Origin: Aquimarina sediminis
GTDB taxonomy: Bacteria > Bacteroidota > Bacteroidia > Flavobacteriales > Flavobacteriaceae
NCBI RefSeq assembly: GCF_002895435.1
Contig: NZ_POYJ01000004.1
Location: 1 to 64,000, forward strand
Direction: 5' to 3'
DNA: 64,000 nucleotides
In this document: one piece after another, positions 35,138-44,060 of the stretch
How the letters are laid out: every line of letters starts with the position of its first letter
Position numbering within the stretch: the stretch's first letter is position 1
Position numbers and translations under genes: made by a program
The notes under the pieces: generated by a model
What the model was told of the DNA's origin: nothing
The model's database searches: none
The model's input: the letters and a program-made list of their open reading frames with translations, nothing else

Positions 35138-35560
35138 ATGAAAACTCTTATCTTATTAGCATCACTTTTAGTTTCTCATTTTCTTACGTATGCTCAAGAA
35201 CCCAACCAAGGAATAACAATTACTGTAACCGTTCCCAATGTAACCAGTTCTGAAGGAGAAGTTCTTTTTGGTCTCTATGATGAAAACACTTTTATGAAAT
35301 CTGCCCCTATCAAAACAGGTAAAAGTACTATTGTAGAAGGTACTGCAAAGGTTACATTTACTAATATACCAGAGGGAGTATTTGCAATTTCTTGTTTTCA
35401 TGATGTAAATGGTAATTATACTATGGATTTTGAACCCAACAGGATGCCAAAAGAAAACTATGGGGTGTCCAATAATAATATGAGCTATGGACCGCCTATA
35501 TGGAATGATGCCAAATTTGAGGTAAAAACAGAAAACTTGGATCTCGAAATCAGAATGTAA
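35138..35560 (+). CDS. DUF2141 secreted protein
   Basis: This is a 140-residue paralogue of the protein at 14193. A signal peptide (MKTLILLASLLVSHFLTYAQ) precedes one DUF2141 domain with EGEVLFGLYDENTF, FHDVNGNYTMDFEPNRMP (acidic, possibly calcium-binding) and ENYGVSNNN. The ATG at 35138 gives the clean signal peptide. It stands alone, ended by a strong terminator, unlike its paralogue, which follows a receptor gene. Confidence 0.88.
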   Translation: MKTLILLASLLVSHFLTYAQEPNQGITITVTVPNVTSSEGEVLFGLYDENTFMKSAPIKTGKSTIVEGTAKVTFTNIPEGVFAISCFHDVNGNYTMDFEPNRMPKENYGVSNNNMSYGPPIWNDAKFEVKTENLDLEIRM

Positions 35561-35584
35561 CCCCACTACTCTATCATCAATCAA

Positions 35585-35620
35585 AAAAAGAGTTACACCC
35601 TGCTAGGTGTAACTTTTTTA
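35585..35620 (+). terminator. Rho-independent terminator of the DUF2141 gene
   Basis: AGTTACACC (35591-35599) pairs perfectly with GGTGTAACT (35606-35614) around a 6-nt loop, with a T-run following and an A-run preceding. Confidence 0.9.
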
Positions 35621-35685
35621 CATCTAAAACAATAGATAAAATAAATTTTTTGTGTTTTTTTAATAAATAATATCAATAGCTTTTA

Positions 35686-35693
35686 TATTTTTG
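35686..35693 (+). promoter_or_regulatory. Probable -7 promoter box of oxyR
   Basis: TATTTTTG fits TAnnTTTG and lies 18 nt before the ATG at 35712. It includes the in-frame TTG at 35691, so that TTG is unlikely to be a start codon. Confidence 0.55.
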
Positions 35694-35711
35694 TTACCCA
35701 AAATATGTACT

Positions 35712-36662
35712 ATGACCATAACACAATTAAAATATGTTTTAGCAGTAGCTGAACATAAGAATTTCACCAAAGCTGCAGAAAAAACTTTTGTTACTCAACC
35801 TACGTTAAGTATGCAAATTCAAAAACTCGAAGAAGAATTAGATATTCTTATTTTTGATCGTAGCAAAAAACCTATTGAACTTACAGAGGTAGGTAATAAG
35901 CTGGTTCGACAGGCAAGGAATATTGTAAATGAAAGTGAACGTATACAGGATATTGTAGATCAACAAAAAGGATTTATAGGTGGAGAGTTTAAGCTTGGTG
36001 TTATTCCTACGGTGATGCCCACTTTGCTTCCTATGTTTTTAAATAATTTTATAAAAAAATACCCAAAGGTTAAATTAAAAATCGAGGAATTAAATACCGA
36101 AACTATAATAGAATACTTGCAGGACGGTCATCTTGATGCAGCCATTGCTGCTACTCCTTTAGAAAACGATTCTATAAAAGAACGTGTGTTATACTATGAG
36201 CCTTTTGTAGGATATATTCCCTCTACCCACAGATTAAATCAAAAGAAAAAAATAGACACTACAGACCTCGACATTGATGATATGCTTCTACTAGAGGATG
36301 GACATTGTTTTAGAGATGGAATTGTTAATTTATGTAAAACCAAAAAGAGTTATGAAGAAGATCACTTTCAGTTAGAAAGCGGAAGTTTTGAAACACTTGT
36401 AAAACTAGCTAATGAAGGTTTAGGGATGACTCTTCTTCCTTACTTACATACTTTGGATATAAAAGATACTGAAAAAAATAACTTACATTATTTTAACGAA
36501 CCTTCTCCTGCCAGAGAAGTTAGTTTGATTTTTAACAAAAGTGAGTTAAAAATGCAAATCATCGAAGCTTTGTACGCTACGATTGCTGGAGTTGTAAAAG
36601 GCGCTATTGCCTTCCAGAATGTGCAAATTATTAGTCCTTTAGCAAAAATAAAAAGCGACTAG
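35712..36662 (+). CDS. oxyR: LysR-family peroxide sensor OxyR
   Basis: The 316 residues have a LysR helix-turn-helix (about 1-60; FTKAAEKTFVTQPTLSMQIQ) and a substrate/redox domain. The decisive sign is EDGHCFRDGIVNLC. Counted from the chosen ATG its cysteines fall at residues 199 and 208, the same numbers and spacing as the peroxide-sensing pair of E. coli OxyR, which form a disulfide upon oxidation. SFETLVKLANEGLGMTLLP supports the family. It would activate catalase and peroxidase genes. The gene appears monocistronic; its terminator overlaps the stop codon. Confidence 0.95.
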   Translation: MTITQLKYVLAVAEHKNFTKAAEKTFVTQPTLSMQIQKLEEELDILIFDRSKKPIELTEVGNKLVRQARNIVNESERIQDIVDQQKGFIGGEFKLGVIPTVMPTLLPMFLNNFIKKYPKVKLKIEELNTETIIEYLQDGHLDAAIAATPLENDSIKERVLYYEPFVGYIPSTHRLNQKKKIDTTDLDIDDMLLLEDGHCFRDGIVNLCKTKKSYEEDHFQLESGSFETLVKLANEGLGMTLLPYLHTLDIKDTEKNNLHYFNEPSPAREVSLIFNKSELKMQIIEALYATIAGVVKGAIAFQNVQIISPLAKIKSD

Positions 36663-36676
36663 AAAGTCGCTTTTTT
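36651..36676. terminator. Bidirectional terminator between oxyR and the 65-residue gene
   Basis: AAAAGCGACT (36651-36660) pairs with AGTCGCTTTT (36665-36674) around AGAA. The left arm includes the last codons of oxyR up to the stop codon. A-run and T-run on the two sides allow termination in both directions. Confidence 0.88.
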
Positions 36677-36677
36677 G

Positions 36678-36875
36678 TTATGGTTTTAAATAGATTAGAC
36701 AAGATTGTAATTCTGGTTGTTTTTCTGTTAGAGATTGAATCCAAATTTTTAATTCTTCAATCTCATGCGGAAGTAGTCTGTTTAGTGCTTTTAGAACTTC
36801 CTTTGTAAAAAGATTAACATCAAAACTTACTTTTCTAAGCACAGTTTTTGTGTAATCAAACATTGCTCTAGCCAT
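36678..36875 (-). CDS. Conserved small protein (65 residues)
   Basis: The protein is a helical, apparently cytoplasmic 65-mer (FDYTKTVLRKVSFDVNLF, ALNRLLPHEIEELKIWI). I remember similar short proteins in other Flavobacteriaceae, but I know no function. The ATG at 36875 gives MARAMFDYTK; an internal ATG at the fifth codon is also possible. The gene is convergent with oxyR and shares its terminator. Confidence 0.7.
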   Translation of the reverse strand: MARAMFDYTKTVLRKVSFDVNLFTKEVLKALNRLLPHEIEELKIWIQSLTEKQPELQSCLIYLKP

Positions 36876-37009
36876 AAATTAATAGGGGTTTAAAAACATT
36901 ATGTTTAAACTAGTAATTGTAGGAATAATCTTATAAATTTTAAAGTTGCTATAGCTAATATATGCAAATAAAACCAAAAAAACAGTCTTTTGGCGCTTAT
37001 TTAACATTG

Positions 37010-37810
37010 TTAAAAACTATTGTCGCCATCCAAAAGATCCCCCAAACCGCCAAGAATACTGCCTTCACCTTTACTTTTACCTCCTCCTCTTGGTGCCAAA
37101 GCCAATACTCTATTTGCAAGTCTGCTAAAAGGTAATGATTGAATATATACTACCCCGGGACCGGTTAAAGTTGCAAAAAACAACCCTTCTCCGCCAAAAA
37201 TTGTATTTTTAATTCCACCTACAAGCTCTATATCATAATGTACCCCTTTAGAAAAACCTATAATACATCCTGTATCTACTTTCAATTTTTCGCCAGCTTG
37301 TAATTCCTTTCTACATGTTGTTCCCCCAGCATGAACAAAAGCCATTCCATCTCCTTCCAGTTTTTGCATAATGAAGCCTTCTCCTCCAAATAATCCTCTA
37401 CCTAGCTTTCTTGAAAACTCTATTCCTACAGAAACTCCTTTGGCTGCACATAAAAATGCATCTTTTTGACAGATAAACTTCCCTCCATAATTTGTTAAAT
37501 CTACTGGAATAATTTTTCCTGGATAAGGTGAAGCAAAACTTACTTTCTTTTTTCCTCCCACTTGATTATAAAATGCAGTCATAAACAAGCTCTCACCTGT
37601 TAATAATCTCTTTCCTGCACCAAATATTTTGCCCATCACTCCTTTATCCTTATTAGAACCATCTCCAAAGATAGTATCCATTTTTATCCCATCGTCCATC
37701 ATCATAAAACTCCCTGCTTCTGCAATCACCCCTTCTTGTGGGTCAAGTTCTATCTCTACATATTGCATTTCTTCACCAATAATTTCGTAGTCGATCTCGT
37801 GTGCTGTCAT
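37010..37810 (-). CDS. AIM24 / TIGR00266-family protein
   Basis: The 266 residues form the glycine-rich beta-structure typical of the AIM24 family: EAGSFMMMDDGI, GESLFMTAFYN, GVSVGIEFSRKLGRGLFGGE, EGFIMQKLEGDGMAFVHAGG. The C-terminal end reads GVVYIQSLPFSRLA and then a Gly/Ser tail. In mitochondria AIM24 affects complex organisation; the bacterial role is unknown. It lacks a signal peptide. The gene stands 136 bp after the DUF4442 gene, in the same direction. Confidence 0.9.
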   Translation of the reverse strand: MTAHEIDYEIIGEEMQYVEIELDPQEGVIAEAGSFMMMDDGIKMDTIFGDGSNKDKGVMGKIFGAGKRLLTGESLFMTAFYNQVGGKKKVSFASPYPGKIIPVDLTNYGGKFICQKDAFLCAAKGVSVGIEFSRKLGRGLFGGEGFIMQKLEGDGMAFVHAGGTTCRKELQAGEKLKVDTGCIIGFSKGVHYDIELVGGIKNTIFGGEGLFFATLTGPGVVYIQSLPFSRLANRVLALAPRGGGKSKGEGSILGGLGDLLDGDNSF

Positions 37811-37946
37811 AATTAATTAAGTTTTTACATCATTTATACATAATGATGCTTTTTTGGTATTTTGATTAATGAATTGTTTCTTTATCAGTAAACAATTGTG
37901 GTAAAGTGTTACAGGATACTTGTTATTTAATGATAAATTTTATTTC

Positions 37947-38414
37947 CTATTTTGATTTTTTGCTTTTTACCTTAATTGTCCATTCAAAATTAAACTCAGA
38001 AACTTCTACTCCATCTTTATTTGTCCCAACAGATTTCATCCAAACCGTCTGTCCTTCCCCTGTTTCTACAGCTTTTTTAATTGCATCTTCAACCAAATGC
38101 CCATCTGTACAGAGAAACGTAATTCTGCCCGTAGCTTTTTTGGTAAAGGTTGCATTATTGTTTGCTACCAGCATGGATATTTTTTTTCCACTATTTCTAA
38201 TATACCCAGTTACCAAAGCGCCTGTAGTCAATTCTGCCGCCATCCCCTGTACTGCCCAAAACATAGAATTAAAAGGATTTTGATTGATCCATCGATGCTT
38301 TACATTAACAGTACAGCTTGTTTTATCAATATTTTTTACTCGAACTCCACATATCCATGCAGAAGGTAATTTGAATAGTAAAAAGGTATTAAGTTTTCTG
38401 GGAGTAATATTCAT
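37947..38414 (-). CDS. DUF4442 hot-dog-fold protein (thioesterase-like)
   Basis: The 155 residues match DUF4442, a branch of the hot-dog thioesterase superfamily: NPFNSMFWAVQGMAAELTTG (central helix), NATFTKKATGRITFLCTDG and FNFEWTIKVK. It probably acts on an acyl-CoA or acyl-carrier thioester, but no substrate is known. It may be co-transcribed with the AIM24-type gene downstream. Confidence 0.85.
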   Translation of the reverse strand: MNITPRKLNTFLLFKLPSAWICGVRVKNIDKTSCTVNVKHRWINQNPFNSMFWAVQGMAAELTTGALVTGYIRNSGKKISMLVANNNATFTKKATGRITFLCTDGHLVEDAIKKAVETGEGQTVWMKSVGTNKDGVEVSEFNFEWTIKVKSKKSK

Positions 38415-38507
38415 GAGTTTCTTTTTTAGATATCACAATATAGGTAAAAGAAACAGTGCAAAAAATAGTTAAATTTCTTAAAATTATGTTAAATTATGGT
38501 ACTATGT

Positions 38508-38540
38508 TTTGCATAATACCTTTTTTTAACCATATATTTG
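38508..38540 (+). promoter_or_regulatory. Bacteroidetes-type promoter of the DUF4870 gene
   Basis: TTTG at 38508-38511 and TATATTTG at 38533-38540 are separated by 21 nt, the textbook -33/-7 arrangement. The ATG follows 28 nt later. Confidence 0.75.
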
Positions 38541-38568
38541 CATAAGAAACTATTATATACTTTTTAAA

Positions 38569-39021
38569 ATGTCAATCAAAAATCACAAAAATATCGCAAC
38601 ATTTATGCACTTAGGTGCATTCTCCAAATACTTCATCCCATTTGGAAATTATATCATCCCTATTCTTTTATGGTCTACTAATAAAGACAAATCAGAGTTT
38701 ATAGATGATCATGGTAAAGAGGCTATAAATTTTCAATTAAGTATTCTCTTATATACAGTCATACTCGGGATATTTTCATTTCCATTTTTTATCTTTAATG
38801 TTTTTGGAGATGCGACCATTACAGATTTATTTCACTTTAACGATATATCTATTAATTTTTCTGATGCAGGAGGATTTAGAACACTTATTGGAGCGTCATT
38901 TATTGGAATTATAGCGCTAATTGGTTTTTTTCTGGAGATAATTTTTATAATTACCGCAGCTCTTAAAGCAAACAAAGGAGAGTCGTACAAATACCCTTTA
39001 TCAATACGATTTATAAAGTAA
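38569..39021 (+). CDS. DUF4870 membrane protein
   Basis: The 150 residues begin with a short soluble part and contain NYIIPILLWSTNKDKSEFID and HGKEAINFQLSILLYTVILG, the DUF4870 signature around the first helices, then two further helices and a C-terminal KYPLSIRFIK. The family is small, polytopic and often found near stress regulators, as here before the PadR-PspC module. Function unknown. Confidence 0.9.
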   Translation: MSIKNHKNIATFMHLGAFSKYFIPFGNYIIPILLWSTNKDKSEFIDDHGKEAINFQLSILLYTVILGIFSFPFFIFNVFGDATITDLFHFNDISINFSDAGGFRTLIGASFIGIIALIGFFLEIIFIITAALKANKGESYKYPLSIRFIK

Positions 39022-39182
39022 TAAGAACCGTAAAGAACAGAGATCTAGCTTAAAACATAACTTAATCAATTAGTTTTAATCAAAGTTTCATGTAAACCAT
39101 AATAACAGACTCTGATCTATTTTTAAATAACCATCAAACATCAATCAAAAAATGAACAGTTTAACAATTAAAAATTAGTTTT

Positions 39183-39518
39183 ATGAAGATCGAAAACACA
39201 AAAGCGCAAATGCGCAAAGGTGTTCTGGAATATTGCATACTTTCTATCCTAAAGGACGATGATGCCTATGTAGCTGAAATTTTAGAGGCCCTTAAAGACG
39301 CAAAAATGCTTGTGGTAGAAGGTACAATATATCCCTTACTGACTAGACTTAAGAATGCCGGATTACTAAGTTACCGTTGGGAAGAATCTACATCAGGACC
39401 ACCACGTAAATATTATGGCCTCACAGAAACAGGAAAACTGTTCCTAAAAGAATTAAATACCACTTGGAGTGAATTACAGAATGCTGTAAATCTGGTAACC
39501 AAACAAAAAAAGAAGTAA
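39183..39518 (+). CDS. PadR-family transcriptional regulator
   Basis: The 111 residues form a winged helix: RKGVLEYCILSILKDDDAYV, then VVEGTIYPLLTRLKNAGLLS (recognition region) and ESTSGPPRKYYGLTETGK (wing). A C-terminal helix serves dimerisation. It precedes the PspC gene by one base, so it most likely controls this operon itself. PadR proteins are mostly repressors; the inducing signal is unknown. Confidence 0.94.
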   Translation: MKIENTKAQMRKGVLEYCILSILKDDDAYVAEILEALKDAKMLVVEGTIYPLLTRLKNAGLLSYRWEESTSGPPRKYYGLTETGKLFLKELNTTWSELQNAVNLVTKQKKK

Positions 39519-39519
39519 A

Positions 39520-41283
39520 ATGAACAAGACAGTTAATATAAATTTAGCAGGCATATTTTTTCATATAGACGAAGAAGCTTATCTAAAACTGCAACGTTAT
39601 CTAAGTGCTATAAAACGCTCTTTTACTGACTCACAGGGAAGAGACGAGATTATAGCAGATATCGAAGCCCGTATTGCAGAGTTGTTTAGTGAAAGAATAA
39701 AGGATGAAAGACAGGTTATCGGAACTAAAGAAGTAGATGAAGTAATCACCGTAATGGGGCAACCAGAAGACTACAGACTAGATGAAGAAATCTTTGAAGA
39801 CGAACCGAGCACCACATATCAAAAGGCAAAAACATCAAGATCTCTGTTTAGAGATATGACAAACTCTTATGTGGGAGGTGTTAGTTCTGGTTTAGGTCAC
39901 TATCTAGGTATAGATGTAATGTGGGTTAGATTAGCATGGATATTATTTACCATTTTCTCTAGTGGTGCTTTTGTACTAATATATATTGCATTTTGGATTT
40001 TTGTACCAGAAGCAAAAACAACAGCCGATTTTTTGGCAATGAAAGGTGAAGCTGTTAACATTAGTAATATCGAAAAGAAAATAAAAGAAGGATTTGATGG
40101 AGTAGCAGATTCTGTAAAAAATGTAGATTATCAAAAGTACAGTAGTAAAGTAAAAAGTAGCTCAACTACCTTTTTTGAAGCTTTAGGAGATGTATTATTA
40201 TTCTTGCTAAAAATCTTTGTTAAATTTATAGGAGCGCTTCTTATCATCATTGCCGGTGTTACTTTGATCAGCCTATTTATTGGTTTATTTACAGTAGGAA
40301 CATTTGGATTTATGGATGCTCCTTGGGTAGAATATCTAGAAGTAGGAAGTCACCCAGAAGTTCCGTTATGGTTAGTTTCTCTATTAGCATTTTTTGCAGT
40401 CGGAATACCTTTTTTCTTCCTGTTTATTGTAGGGTTAAAAATTCTGATTAAAAACCTAAAATCTATAGGAACACCTGCAAAATTAGGTTTATTAGGAGTA
40501 TGGATACTATCGCTGATCGGATTAGGAATTATCGGTATAAAACAAGCTACTCTTGAAGCTTTTGATGCAGAAATAATTACCGAACAAAAAATGCTTCCTA
40601 TCACTAGTAATGATACACTAACGATAAAAATGCAAGGAAATAATCGATATGCTAAACACCTTCGTCACGGAAATGATTATAAAATCAAAAGAGATGATCA
40701 AGGCAACAGAATGATTGTTACTAAGGATATTGAACTATACTTAAAGACAACTAAAAAAGATTCTACCGTTGGGATCATAATAGAGAAAAAAGCAGAAGGA
40801 AAATCGTATGATGAAGCTTCTAAAAGAGCTGAAGACCTTAAATATGGATATGAAGTCGAAGGAAACACCTTACTCCTAGATGGATATGCCATTACCGATT
40901 ATGCTAATAAATATAGAGATCAAGAAGTAAATATAATTCTATCATTACCAGAAGGGATTACAGTATTTGCAGATGATAATACATCTAGATTTAATAACAC
41001 ATGGACATACGATGATTATATCACTATAGATGATAAAGAAGGAAAGTTTTTAAAGTTAATTAATGGAAAATTAGAATGTGATAAATGTCCAGAAGAGGAA
41101 GAAAATGATTGGGAATATGATGAATGGGATGAAGACACTGATGATGACGGAGTAAAGATTAATATAAATTCTGACGATCAAGACTTTAATTTAAAAATCG
41201 ATGAGGATGGAGTTGAATTAAACAATGAGCCAGTAAAAGTAAAAATAGACGAGAACGGAATAGAAATTAAAACCGAGAATTAA
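39520..41283 (+). CDS. PspC-domain membrane protein
   Basis: The 587 residues start with a soluble domain (about 1-95; INLAGIFFHIDEEAYLKL, ADIEARIAELFSERI). A PspC domain follows (about 105-165; GGVSSGLGHYLGIDVMWVRL, IYIAFWIFVPEA), then several further helices (about 215-350). A long, acidic C-terminal part (about 370-587) has beta-prone sequence and Asp/Glu-rich clusters. PspC domains take part in envelope-stress signalling. The large extra tail is common in Bacteroidetes versions. It is coupled to the PadR gene and followed by a GIN-domain lipoprotein. Confidence 0.92.
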   Translation: MNKTVNINLAGIFFHIDEEAYLKLQRYLSAIKRSFTDSQGRDEIIADIEARIAELFSERIKDERQVIGTKEVDEVITVMGQPEDYRLDEEIFEDEPSTTYQKAKTSRSLFRDMTNSYVGGVSSGLGHYLGIDVMWVRLAWILFTIFSSGAFVLIYIAFWIFVPEAKTTADFLAMKGEAVNISNIEKKIKEGFDGVADSVKNVDYQKYSSKVKSSSTTFFEALGDVLLFLLKIFVKFIGALLIIIAGVTLISLFIGLFTVGTFGFMDAPWVEYLEVGSHPEVPLWLVSLLAFFAVGIPFFFLFIVGLKILIKNLKSIGTPAKLGLLGVWILSLIGLGIIGIKQATLEAFDAEIITEQKMLPITSNDTLTIKMQGNNRYAKHLRHGNDYKIKRDDQGNRMIVTKDIELYLKTTKKDSTVGIIIEKKAEGKSYDEASKRAEDLKYGYEVEGNTLLLDGYAITDYANKYRDQEVNIILSLPEGITVFADDNTSRFNNTWTYDDYITIDDKEGKFLKLINGKLECDKCPEEEENDWEYDEWDEDTDDDGVKININSDDQDFNLKIDEDGVELNNEPVKVKIDENGIEIKTEN

Positions 41284-41297
41284 ATCAATCAAAAAAC

Positions 41298-41335
41298 TCT
41301 TTGCTCCTTCTTTAATATAGAAGAGGGAGCAAAGA
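41298..41335 (+). other. Intra-operon hairpin between the PspC and GIN genes
   Basis: TCTTTGCTCC (41298-41307) pairs perfectly with GGAGCAAAGA (41326-41335); inside, TTCT and AGAA can also pair. No T-run follows, so it may protect or delimit the transcript rather than end it. Confidence 0.6.
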
Positions 41336-41367
41336 ACAGAACAGCAAAATCAATAAAACAAAAAATC

Positions 41368-42087
41368 ATGACTACACTAGCCAAAATTTTAGTAACCTTT
41401 TTCTTATCACTTGCGTGTTTTTCCTGCAACACAGTTTTTAATGGAGTAAAAGGTCAGGGAGAAGTACTTAAAAAAGAAAGAACAATTAGTAAAGACTTTA
41501 ACGCAGTAAAAGCAAGTAGAGGTCTGGATGTAATTCTGGTAAACAATGATGATAAAAAAGTTATTGTAGAAGCCAACAAAAATTTACATGAGCATATAGA
41601 AGTATATGTAGAAGGAAATACCCTGCATGTAACCTCTGATCAAAACATATACTACGCAGATGAAAAAAATGTATATGTTTCGTATAACAAACTAAACAAA
41701 GTACATGTTAATAGTGGTGCCAGCATATCTTCTGAAGCTACTGTGGTTCAAAAAGATCTCGATCTAAGTGCAACCAGTGGTGCAGACATCAAATTAGATG
41801 TAAAAGCTGAAACGATCACAACCTCTGTTACCAGTGGAGCTATGATGGATCTTGCCGGAAAAGTAAATAATCATACAGCAAGTGCTACAAGTGGTGCAAA
41901 TATTAGAGCAGAAGATTTACTAAGTCTTAGGTCTGAAGCAAAAGCAACCAGTGGGGCATCAATAAGAATCTACGCAAAAGATGAATTTACAGGAAAAGCT
42001 ACAAGCGGTGCTGATGTTGTATATTACGGAAAACCAGAGAAAGTATCCGAAGTAGATAATTCTGGAGGAAACGTTAGAAGACATTAA
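41368..42087 (+). CDS. GIN-domain (DUF2807) lipoprotein
   Basis: The 239 residues have a lipoprotein signal with CFSC (Cys about residue 20), then a DUF2807 beta-helix-like domain. Six S-G-A steps (NSGAS, TSGAD, TSGAM, TSGAN, TSGAS, TSGAD) recur at roughly 15-25 residue distances between about 115 and 225, which fits the rungs of a regular beta-helix. The family is widespread, putatively adhesive or envelope-associated. It lies 84 bp behind the PspC gene, across the hairpin. Confidence 0.9.
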   Translation: MTTLAKILVTFFLSLACFSCNTVFNGVKGQGEVLKKERTISKDFNAVKASRGLDVILVNNDDKKVIVEANKNLHEHIEVYVEGNTLHVTSDQNIYYADEKNVYVSYNKLNKVHVNSGASISSEATVVQKDLDLSATSGADIKLDVKAETITTSVTSGAMMDLAGKVNNHTASATSGANIRAEDLLSLRSEAKATSGASIRIYAKDEFTGKATSGADVVYYGKPEKVSEVDNSGGNVRRH

Positions 42088-42123
42088 AATATCTAACAAC
42101 CTAGTCAATCAACCAAATAAAGC

Positions 42124-42175
42124 TGTCTGATAAGCATATACTAACCAACCTTTGCTATTCAGGCAGTTTTTATAT
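42124..42175 (+). terminator. Possible terminator after the GIN gene (large loop)
   Basis: CTGTCTGA and TCAGGCAG can form an 8-bp stem with one wobble, enclosing a loop of about 30 nt, before TTTTTA. The large loop makes it doubtful. Confidence 0.35.
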
Positions 42176-42207
42176 CTGCTCAATAGATTAAATTTGATAA
42201 GGACTGG

Positions 42208-42960
42208 TTATTCATTTAAATCATTTATCTTATCTAGGACAGTACCGCGCTCTCCCAACCTTATTATTATAAGTATTATCCTAGCAATAAGCCCTGGATC
42301 GGTTATAATATTAGCCTTTTCTCCAACTTTATTATCTCTATTCTTAATAAGAATTTCAGTTTCGCTTTTCGGTGTACCAGCAATTTCTTTAGCAAATTTC
42401 CATGCACCGTCTCTAGCCAATTCCATGCTAAAATCTATCAAGAAATTATCCACTTTGCGAGTTAGCTTTAATATCTTCTTTAAAGTAGGCCAAATCTCAG
42501 CCAAATCATTTTCTACATCTTTTACCAACGATGACAAAATATCATTGATTTTATCAAAATCACCTTTAAGATCTTCAATATTATTGCCTTTAGAAACTTC
42601 GGCAGCAGCAATACCCAAATCTAAATTAATATGAGCATTCATACCGATTAACAAATGTTGTAATACTATTGGCCAATATCTTTTGGAGAGATCAAATGCT
42701 TTTTTCCAGGATATTGTCACAGCTTTATTTTCCTGATAAGCAAAATAGGCATCAATATATCTACTCGCAAAAATCACATCAAGCCTCTCCATTCTTGGTC
42801 CATCAGCAAAAAAATTATCTTCTATACCCTCTTTTACTTTAATAGTCACTTTCTTATATAATGCAGCAAAATACCCTAAAGGGTCATTATTTGTCTTTGA
42901 TTCTGCTATAATATCATCTAAAACTGCAATGACATCATCTATAGTATGGATTGGTTTCAA
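42208..42960 (-). CDS. DUF5995 family protein
   Basis: The 250 residues are helical and apparently cytoplasmic: GYFAALYKKVTIKVKEGIED, RLDVIFASRYIDAYFAYQ, HLLIGMNAHINLDLGIAAAE. The histidine and asparagine arrangement in these helices (HLLIGMNAHINLDL) recalls a metal- or cofactor-binding helical bundle, as is usual in DUF5995. No function is known. It lies between two GIN genes, on the other strand. Confidence 0.82.
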   Translation of the reverse strand: MKPIHTIDDVIAVLDDIIAESKTNNDPLGYFAALYKKVTIKVKEGIEDNFFADGPRMERLDVIFASRYIDAYFAYQENKAVTISWKKAFDLSKRYWPIVLQHLLIGMNAHINLDLGIAAAEVSKGNNIEDLKGDFDKINDILSSLVKDVENDLAEIWPTLKKILKLTRKVDNFLIDFSMELARDGAWKFAKEIAGTPKSETEILIKNRDNKVGEKANIITDPGLIARIILIIIRLGERGTVLDKINDLNE

Positions 42961-43073
42961 GATCTTGGTTTGGTTTTAAGTTTTAAAAATAGGTTTTAAA
43001 AGCTTTTTTATCTCTATAAAATAGAACATTTTTTGATCCGCCCTGTAACTCCTTTTCAAATCATGAGTCTGTT

Positions 43074-43081
43074 TATATTTG
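43074..43081 (+). promoter_or_regulatory. Probable -7 promoter box of the second GIN gene
   Basis: TATATTTG matches TAnnTTTG, 70 nt before the ATG at 43152. No -33 TTG is seen at standard spacing. Confidence 0.5.
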
Positions 43082-43151
43082 TAACAAGTTTTATTGGACT
43101 ATACTTAAAAACAAAAAAAACTGTTTATTATCATATAAATTTCACGCAAAC

Positions 43152-44009
43152 ATGAGAACACTATTGTCATTAATAGCACTTCTAGTAATAGGAAGTACAT
43201 ACGGCCAAAAAGAAAAAATTAAAGGTAACAAAATTGTAAGCACAGAACAATTTGATGTTGAAAGCTTTCATACAATAGAAATTTATGAAGGTTTTGAGGT
43301 AATGCTAGACGAGAATAGTGATAATCAAGTAAAGGTTGAAGCAGATAGTAACCTACAAGAAGTTATACAGATAGAAGTGTTAGATAGTGTTTTAACCATA
43401 AAATCAGACAAAGACATCCGACGTGCAAAAGCTTTAAACATAGATATTTCATATGCATCAGAACTAAAAGAAATTATTGTCTATGATAAAGTAAATCTAA
43501 AATCATTAACACCTATAAAGACCGATGAATTATCGGTTAGTATAAATGATTATGCCGAAGTTTTTTTAACAACCGATGTAACTAAAATCAATTGTACAGT
43601 AAATGGAAAATCAACAGCAGATCTACATACTACTGCGCAAGAAGCAATATACCAAATCAACGAGAACTCAGAATTAAAAGGAATAATAACTGCAGATAGC
43701 CTAAAAATAGACTTATATCAAAAAGGAACAATAAAAATTGAAGGAGAGGTTAAATCAATGTTAGTAAGGGCAGATAATGATTCTGATTTTTATGGAGAAA
43801 AACTTAACAGTATCAAAGCATCTTTAATTGCAGAAGGTAATAGCGATTGCTATATCCTTACGAATGAAGAAATTAGTATTGAAGCGAAAGATAAAACTGA
43901 AATATACCTCCTTGGTGAACCTAAGGTAACTATGAGAAGTTTTACTAATGAAGCGATTCTGTATAAGAAAAATATAGACTACGTTCCTAGTAAGTTTAAG
44001 CTAAACTAA
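43152..44009 (+). CDS. GIN-domain (DUF2807) secreted protein
   Basis: The 285 residues have a signal peptide (about 1-18, cut near TYGQ) and a DUF2807 domain: FHTIEIYEGFEVMLDENSD, then repeated short beta-strand units. In contrast to the lipoprotein at 41368, the S-G-A ladder is absent and no lipobox exists, so this version is soluble in the periplasm or exported. It ends at a strong bidirectional terminator. Function unknown. Confidence 0.85.
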   Translation: MRTLLSLIALLVIGSTYGQKEKIKGNKIVSTEQFDVESFHTIEIYEGFEVMLDENSDNQVKVEADSNLQEVIQIEVLDSVLTIKSDKDIRRAKALNIDISYASELKEIIVYDKVNLKSLTPIKTDELSVSINDYAEVFLTTDVTKINCTVNGKSTADLHTTAQEAIYQINENSELKGIITADSLKIDLYQKGTIKIEGEVKSMLVRADNDSDFYGEKLNSIKASLIAEGNSDCYILTNEEISIEAKDKTEIYLLGEPKVTMRSFTNEAILYKKNIDYVPSKFKLN

Positions 44010-44041
44010 AAAGACATCTCGCTAAATGCGAGATGTCTTTT
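44009..44041. terminator. Bidirectional terminator between the GIN and trxB genes
   Basis: AAAAGACATCTCGC (44009-44022) and GCGAGATGTCTTTT (44028-44041) form a perfect 14-bp stem with a 5-nt loop, with A- and T-runs at the ends. Confidence 0.92.
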
Positions 44042-44060
44042 AATGCTGTATTCTTTTGGT

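Noticed and set aside
37828..37855. Hairpin CATCATT/AATGATG followed by CTTTTTTGG as plus-strand terminator
   Set aside because: No plus-strand gene lies upstream; genes on both sides are on the minus strand. It could only stop antisense transcription.
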